From contig CAVXWW010000004.1 in NCBI GenBank assembly GCA_963765545.1, forward strand, positions 372,001-436,000: a stretch of 64,000 bases of DNA. The letters run 5' to 3'. The notes beneath the pieces are model-generated. The model saw only the letters and a list, made by a program, of their open reading frames with translations, was not told where the DNA came from and did not search any database. This DNA is from JARRPM01 sp963765545. Its GTDB lineage: Bacteria; Pseudomonadota; Gammaproteobacteria; Pseudomonadales; Halieaceae. The stretch's first letter is position 1. Every line of letters begins with the position of its first letter. Below, one piece after another: positions 60,452 through 64,000 of the stretch. The position numbers and the translations under genes were made by a program.

Positions 60452-61630
60452 ATGCCTCGTGGATATCGCTGGCTGATCGCCGTTGCGCTGGTAACGAATC
60501 TCACCGCTTGCAGCACTATAAAAGGCTGGTTCCAGATCGATGATGATGACGACCCGAAGCAACCGGCTGAGCTGATCGAGTTTGATGAGACCATCAAGAT
60601 AAAGAAACTGTGGTCGCAGGGTGTTGGCGATGGCCAGGGGGATGGCTTTTACAAGATTCAGCCGGGCATTGGTGGCGACATTATTTATGCCGCTGCTGCG
60701 AATGGCGATATAGAGGCCTTCGACAAATACAGTGGCAAGAGCCTGTGGGATGCAGAGGTAGAACTACCCTTGTCAGGCGGTGTCGGGGTATATGGCGATG
60801 CACTCCTGTTAGGCAGTAGCGATGGCTTTGTCCTCAAGGTTGATGCCGGCTCCGGCGAGGTGCAGTGGACCACACCCCTGAATGGTGAGGTGATGTCGAC
60901 TCCCGAGAGTAACGGTGAGGTCGTGCTGGTGCATACGCTCGATGGCAAGTTACAGGGCCTGGATTTTACTTCCGGTGAGCTTCTGTGGACCTATGACAGC
61001 AACGTACCTGTGCTCACACTGCGCGGCAGCAGTAGTCCTATCGTGAATGGCGAGGCGGGCTATGTCGGTTTTGCCAACGGCAGGGTGCAGGCATTCGATA
61101 TCGCTACCGGTGGCATATTGTGGGAGGTGCGGGTTGCCATTCCACAGGGTAGGTCGGAGATAGAACGGGTAGTTGATATAGACGGCAGTATGAGTCTGGC
61201 GGGTAATGAATTGTTCGCGGCCAGTTACCAGGGACGTATTGTCGGGATCAGTGTGTCGGATGGACGCAAGCTGTGGCAGAACGATGCATCCTCATTTTCC
61301 GGTGTGTCCCAGGGTTTTGGCAACGTGTATGTTGCCGATGAGGACGGCACGGTCATAGCCTATCAGCGCAGCGGCCAGGGCGAGCGCTGGCAACAACCCG
61401 CGCTTGCCTACAGGGGCTTGTCGCGGCCGACTCCGGTCGGCAGTTATCTCGCCGTGGGTGACAAGGAGGGGTATGTGCATATTATGTCCCAGGTAGACGG
61501 CCAGATGGCCGGCCGCGTCAAGGCCGATGGCGATGGTGTCCGGGCCGATATGGTGAGTGAGGACAATATTCTTTATGTCTACGGCAACAGCGGTGATCTC
61601 ATCGCATACGAGATCAAACCGAAGGACTGA
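60452..61630 (+). CDS. bamB: Outer-membrane assembly lipoprotein BamB
   Basis: A 392-residue lipoprotein. Signal peptide with lipobox NLTAC (cysteine about residue 20). Eight-bladed PQQ-like propeller of the BamB type, with YAAAANGDIEAFDKYSGKSLW and AYVGFANG-like YVGFANGRVQAFD blades. It is part of the BAM complex that inserts beta-barrel proteins in the outer membrane and binds BamA. It ends one base into the start of der (TGATG overlap). Confidence 0.95.
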   Translation: MPRGYRWLIAVALVTNLTACSTIKGWFQIDDDDDPKQPAELIEFDETIKIKKLWSQGVGDGQGDGFYKIQPGIGGDIIYAAAANGDIEAFDKYSGKSLWDAEVELPLSGGVGVYGDALLLGSSDGFVLKVDAGSGEVQWTTPLNGEVMSTPESNGEVVLVHTLDGKLQGLDFTSGELLWTYDSNVPVLTLRGSSSPIVNGEAGYVGFANGRVQAFDIATGGILWEVRVAIPQGRSEIERVVDIDGSMSLAGNELFAASYQGRIVGISVSDGRKLWQNDASSFSGVSQGFGNVYVADEDGTVIAYQRSGQGERWQQPALAYRGLSRPTPVGSYLAVGDKEGYVHIMSQVDGQMAGRVKADGDGVRADMVSEDNILYVYGNSGDLIAYEIKPKD

Positions 61631-63054
61631 TGATTCCTGTTATCGCCCTCGTCGGGCGCCCAAATGTCGGGAAATCCACCCTTTTTAACCAGCTTACTCG
61701 CAGCCGGGAGGCGCTGGTGGCGAACCTTCCGGGACTGACCCGGGATCGCAAATACGGTGAGGCGCGGATGGGAAACCGTCGCTTCGTGGTAATAGATACC
61801 GGTGGTATCAGTGGTGATGAAGACGGAATCGATTCCCAGATGGCAGGCCAGTCCCTGACTGCGATTGAAGAATCCGACGCCGTGCTGCTCATAGTCGATG
61901 CGCGGGAGGGGCTGAACCCTGGTGACCAGGCTCTGGCCCGTCATCTGCGTCAGCGCAACAAGGCCTTTCACCTGGTGGTGAACAAGATTGACGGCCTCGA
62001 TGAACAGGTGGTAACCGGCGATTTTTACGCCCTGGGGGTTCAGTCCCTGTATGGCGTGGCGGCAAGCCACGGGCGTGGTGTGCGCAGTATGATCGATGGC
62101 GTGCTCGCGGCGTTCCCCGATGAAGAGCCCCAGCTTGAACGTCGCGAGTATCCGGATAGTACCCGGGTGGCAGTGGTCGGCAGGCCCAATGTGGGCAAAT
62201 CGACCCTGGTAAACCGCTTGCTGGGAGAGGAGCGGGTGGTAGTGTTCGATGAGCCGGGCACTACCCGCGACAGTATCTACATCGACTACGAGCGTGAAGA
62301 CAGGAAGTACACCCTGATCGACACAGCCGGAGTGCGGCGGCGCAAGAATGTGCGAGAGACGGTGGAGAAATTCTCCATCGTCAAAACTCTGAAAGCCATC
62401 GATGATGCCCACGTGGTGATTCTCCTGATGGATGGTCACGAAGGTATCGTGGATCAGGACATGCACCTGTTGGGACACTGCATAGATGCCGGGCGCGGGC
62501 TGGTGCTGGCGGTCAACAAGTGGGATGGGATAGAAGCCGACGAGCGAGAGTGGATTAAAAGCGAACTGGAGCGGCGGCTGCAATTTGCCGCCTACGCGGA
62601 AATCCATTTTATTTCAGCCCTGCACGGCTCAGGCGTGGGCCTGCTTTACAAGTCTGTGGATGCGGCCTTTCAATCCGCCACCCGTAAACTCAATACCAAT
62701 GCACTGACTCGCATACTGGAAGGGGCTGTCTACGATCATGCACCGCCGATGGTGGATGGGCGCCGCATCAAACTGCGCTATGCCCACGCCGGTGGACAGA
62801 ATCCGCCGTTGATCGTTATTCATGGCAACCAGACCGGCAAGGTCCCGAACAGCTACCAGCGTTACCTGGAAAAAGTGTTTCGTCGGGAGCTCGACCTGGT
62901 GGGTACCCCCGTGCGCATAGAGTTCCGTACCGGGGAGAACCCCTATGCCGACAAGCGGAACAAGTTGACCGGTCGGCAGGTACAACGCAAGCGTCGGCTT
63001 ATGGCCCACGTGAAGAAGAAAGAAAAGAAACAAAAAAAGAACAAGAAGAAATAA
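61630..63054 (+). CDS. der: Ribosome biogenesis GTPase Der (EngA)
   Basis: A 474-residue tandem GTPase. G domain 1: GRPNVGKSTLFNQL, DTGG, NKIDG. G domain 2: GRPNVGKSTLVNRL, DTAG, NKWDG. The KH-like domain (RILEGAVYDHAPPMVDGRRIKLRYAH) closes the protein. It is needed for 50S subunit maturation. The last 15 or so residues are almost all lysine with scattered Q, N and E. The TGATG junction with bamB suggests coupling. Confidence 0.97.
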   Translation: MIPVIALVGRPNVGKSTLFNQLTRSREALVANLPGLTRDRKYGEARMGNRRFVVIDTGGISGDEDGIDSQMAGQSLTAIEESDAVLLIVDAREGLNPGDQALARHLRQRNKAFHLVVNKIDGLDEQVVTGDFYALGVQSLYGVAASHGRGVRSMIDGVLAAFPDEEPQLERREYPDSTRVAVVGRPNVGKSTLVNRLLGEERVVVFDEPGTTRDSIYIDYEREDRKYTLIDTAGVRRRKNVRETVEKFSIVKTLKAIDDAHVVILLMDGHEGIVDQDMHLLGHCIDAGRGLVLAVNKWDGIEADEREWIKSELERRLQFAAYAEIHFISALHGSGVGLLYKSVDAAFQSATRKLNTNALTRILEGAVYDHAPPMVDGRRIKLRYAHAGGQNPPLIVIHGNQTGKVPNSYQRYLEKVFRRELDLVGTPVRIEFRTGENPYADKRNKLTGRQVQRKRRLMAHVKKKEKKQKKNKKK

Positions 63055-63104
63055 ACACGGGCAATGCTGTCTTCCACTATCATCGATACTCACCTGAACT
63101 GCCA

Positions 63105-63491
63105 ATGAGCTGCCAGCGGGAGGCCCCGGACCTCGACACGCGCGAGCATATAGAGGAATTCGTGGACCGTTTCTACGCCCGGTTGCTGGTCGATGAACAC
63201 CTGGCACCAATTTTCCTGGACGTGGCCGCTATCGACCTGGCGGTGCACCTGCCGCACATCAAGGATTACTGGTGCAAGCTGCTGCTGGGGGACAAGTCAT
63301 ACCAGCGCCACACAATGAATATTCACCGCCAGCTGCACGGCAAACAGGCGCTGCAGGCCGGCGATTTCGAGCGCTGGCTGGCGCTATTTAACAGCACCCT
63401 GGACCAGGGTTTTTGTGGCGAGCTTACCGAGCGGGCGCGGCAGGTAGCCGCCGCCATTGCCGGCAATATGGAAGCGAGCCTGCCCTCGTGA
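63105..63491 (+). CDS. Group III truncated haemoglobin
   Basis: A 128-residue globin with a 2-on-2 fold pattern. Start REHIEEFVDRFYARLLVDEHLAPIFLD; the proximal histidine is likely in NIHRQLHGKQAL; aromatic residues at YWCKLLLGDKSY. Group III members (HbP/Ctb-like) bind oxygen and nitric oxide and take part in respiration or NO detoxification. Cytosolic, no signal peptide. ATG start. It follows der by 50 bases, possibly as an add-on gene of the run. Confidence 0.85.
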   Translation: MSCQREAPDLDTREHIEEFVDRFYARLLVDEHLAPIFLDVAAIDLAVHLPHIKDYWCKLLLGDKSYQRHTMNIHRQLHGKQALQAGDFERWLALFNSTLDQGFCGELTERARQVAAAIAGNMEASLPS

Positions 63492-63527
63492 CATCCGCCG
63501 TTGGCAAACACGCTTGCCTCTCCGGTT

Positions 63528-64000
63528 CTATTCAAGCGGGGGCGAGCAGGGTGCATTGGCGACACCCGGTGGTGTCCAGCCGTTGCCGCCAACATCGATG
63601 AACAGAGGGTTGCTGAAGGCGTAGGCGGGTACGCCGCCCTCGCCGATATTGTCATCCGTCAATTCTTCCAGGGTCGTGTTGCTGACCTGGTCAATGTCTT
63701 CCGGCACTACCGGGAACAGCGGCGCTGAGACGCCGTCTGTACCGTGCGCAATCGCGATCAGCCAACTGTCAGCCGCAACAGCCGGCAGGGTCAGGGTGAC
63801 CTCGACCTCCGTGCGACTGGCGCCCGGAATATCTTCATTGACCACGACGGTGTTTGTGTTCCACTGCGCATCTCCGGCGCTGACGGTTACATTGGGACAG
63901 ATGCCATAGCGGGCGGCGTCATCGGGGTCGGAAATCCGCTCTGGCTGGTTATTGATATAGAAATCGACGCTGTCTATCTGGGCCCATTCCGCGGTGGCGA
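63528..64000 (-). CDS. C-terminus of a secreted/periplasmic protein (5' partial)
   Basis: The minus-strand frame is open to the window edge, about 157 residues visible. The visible part has strand-rich segments (RTEVEVTLTLPAVAADSWLIAIAHGTDGV), then PLFPVVPEDID...VPAYAFSNPLFIDVGGNGWTPPG near the end. The NPLFIDVGGNGW motif resembles the C-terminal loop of secreted PHP/CehA-McbA-like metallohydrolases, but the catalytic domain is outside the window and this call is tentative. Two cysteines visible. Confidence 0.6.
   Translation of the reverse strand, partial: ATAEWAQIDSVDFYINNQPERISDPDDAARYGICPNVTVSAGDAQWNTNTVVVNEDIPGASRTEVEVTLTLPAVAADSWLIAIAHGTDGVSAPLFPVVPEDIDQVSNTTLEELTDDNIGEGGVPAYAFSNPLFIDVGGNGWTPPGVANAPCSPPLE

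Noticed and set aside
1..64000. CRISPR array, prophage, toxin-antitoxin pair or restriction system
   Set aside because: No regularly spaced direct repeats, phage structural genes or defence genes were seen anywhere in the window.

Overview
The window reads as chromosomal DNA of a G+C-rich marine gammaproteobacterium, most like the Halieaceae (OM60/NOR5) group. This is inferred from gene content and order. The right end carries trmJ-iscS-ndk-rlmN-pilW-rodZ-ispG-hisS-yfgM-bamB-der, an arrangement shared with Pseudomonas-type gammaproteobacteria, and a FabY-type initiating ketosynthase lies beside it. Many genes are exported, redox-related or degradative. No 16S gene or other strict taxonomic marker is present, so the assignment is tentative.

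Layout. 1-1643: a cut-off tandem thioredoxin/GST-fold protein, a TRIC-type channel and a small membrane protein. 1644-9503: an accessory stretch with tRNA-Ala(GGC), a decayed IS6-family transposase, a complete two-gene RND efflux operon, then about 2 kb of more A/T-rich DNA in which only one DUF1330 gene is convincing. 9504-19032: envelope and housekeeping genes, including an exported thermonuclease, an FG-GAP protein, a GDSL-esterase autotransporter, ChaC, and a ribbon-helix-helix/zinc-knuckle regulator with a lipase behind a well-formed operator/promoter. 19098-23292: a quinone-oxidoreductase/DUF3429/DUF3833 operon divergent from a flavin reductase translationally coupled to a DASH cryptochrome. 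23409-29846: exported MsrA, rubrerythrin-HdrD-like-DUF3501, and several exported proteins. 29993-37026: small lipoproteins, a PQQ/haem-c alcohol dehydrogenase, cold-shock protein, DUF3313, a YrbL-like protein and a periplasmic binding protein.

37079-45613 is a catabolic island: a BphC-like extradiol dioxygenase diverges from an eight-gene run of two DUF35 proteins, two thiolase-fold proteins that both lack the catalytic cysteine, an acyl-CoA ligase, two crotonases and a nitroreductase. By analogy with Ltp2/ChsH2 and BbsAB it probably activates a carboxylated ring or side-chain substrate to its CoA thioester, hydrates it and cleaves it by a retro-aldol or Claisen-type step. The substrate cannot be read from sequence. 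45705-49147 is GlxA-type regulator, acetyl-CoA acetyltransferase and RibBX on the minus strand.

From 49266 on the genes are mostly core: fabY, suhB, then the trmJ-to-der run, followed by a group III truncated haemoglobin and the C-terminus of a secreted protein that runs off the window. Two departures stand out in this core run. iscS has no iscR, iscU, iscA, hscBA or fdx beside it, and RodZ stops shortly after its membrane helix.

Most promising for new biology: the DUF35/cysteine-less thiolase four-gene set, the RHH/zinc-knuckle regulator with paired TGTANTACA operators, the flavin reductase-DASH cryptochrome coupling, the rubrerythrin-HdrD-like-DUF3501 operon, and the stripped-down isc and rodZ loci. 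No CRISPR array, prophage or toxin-antitoxin pair was seen.
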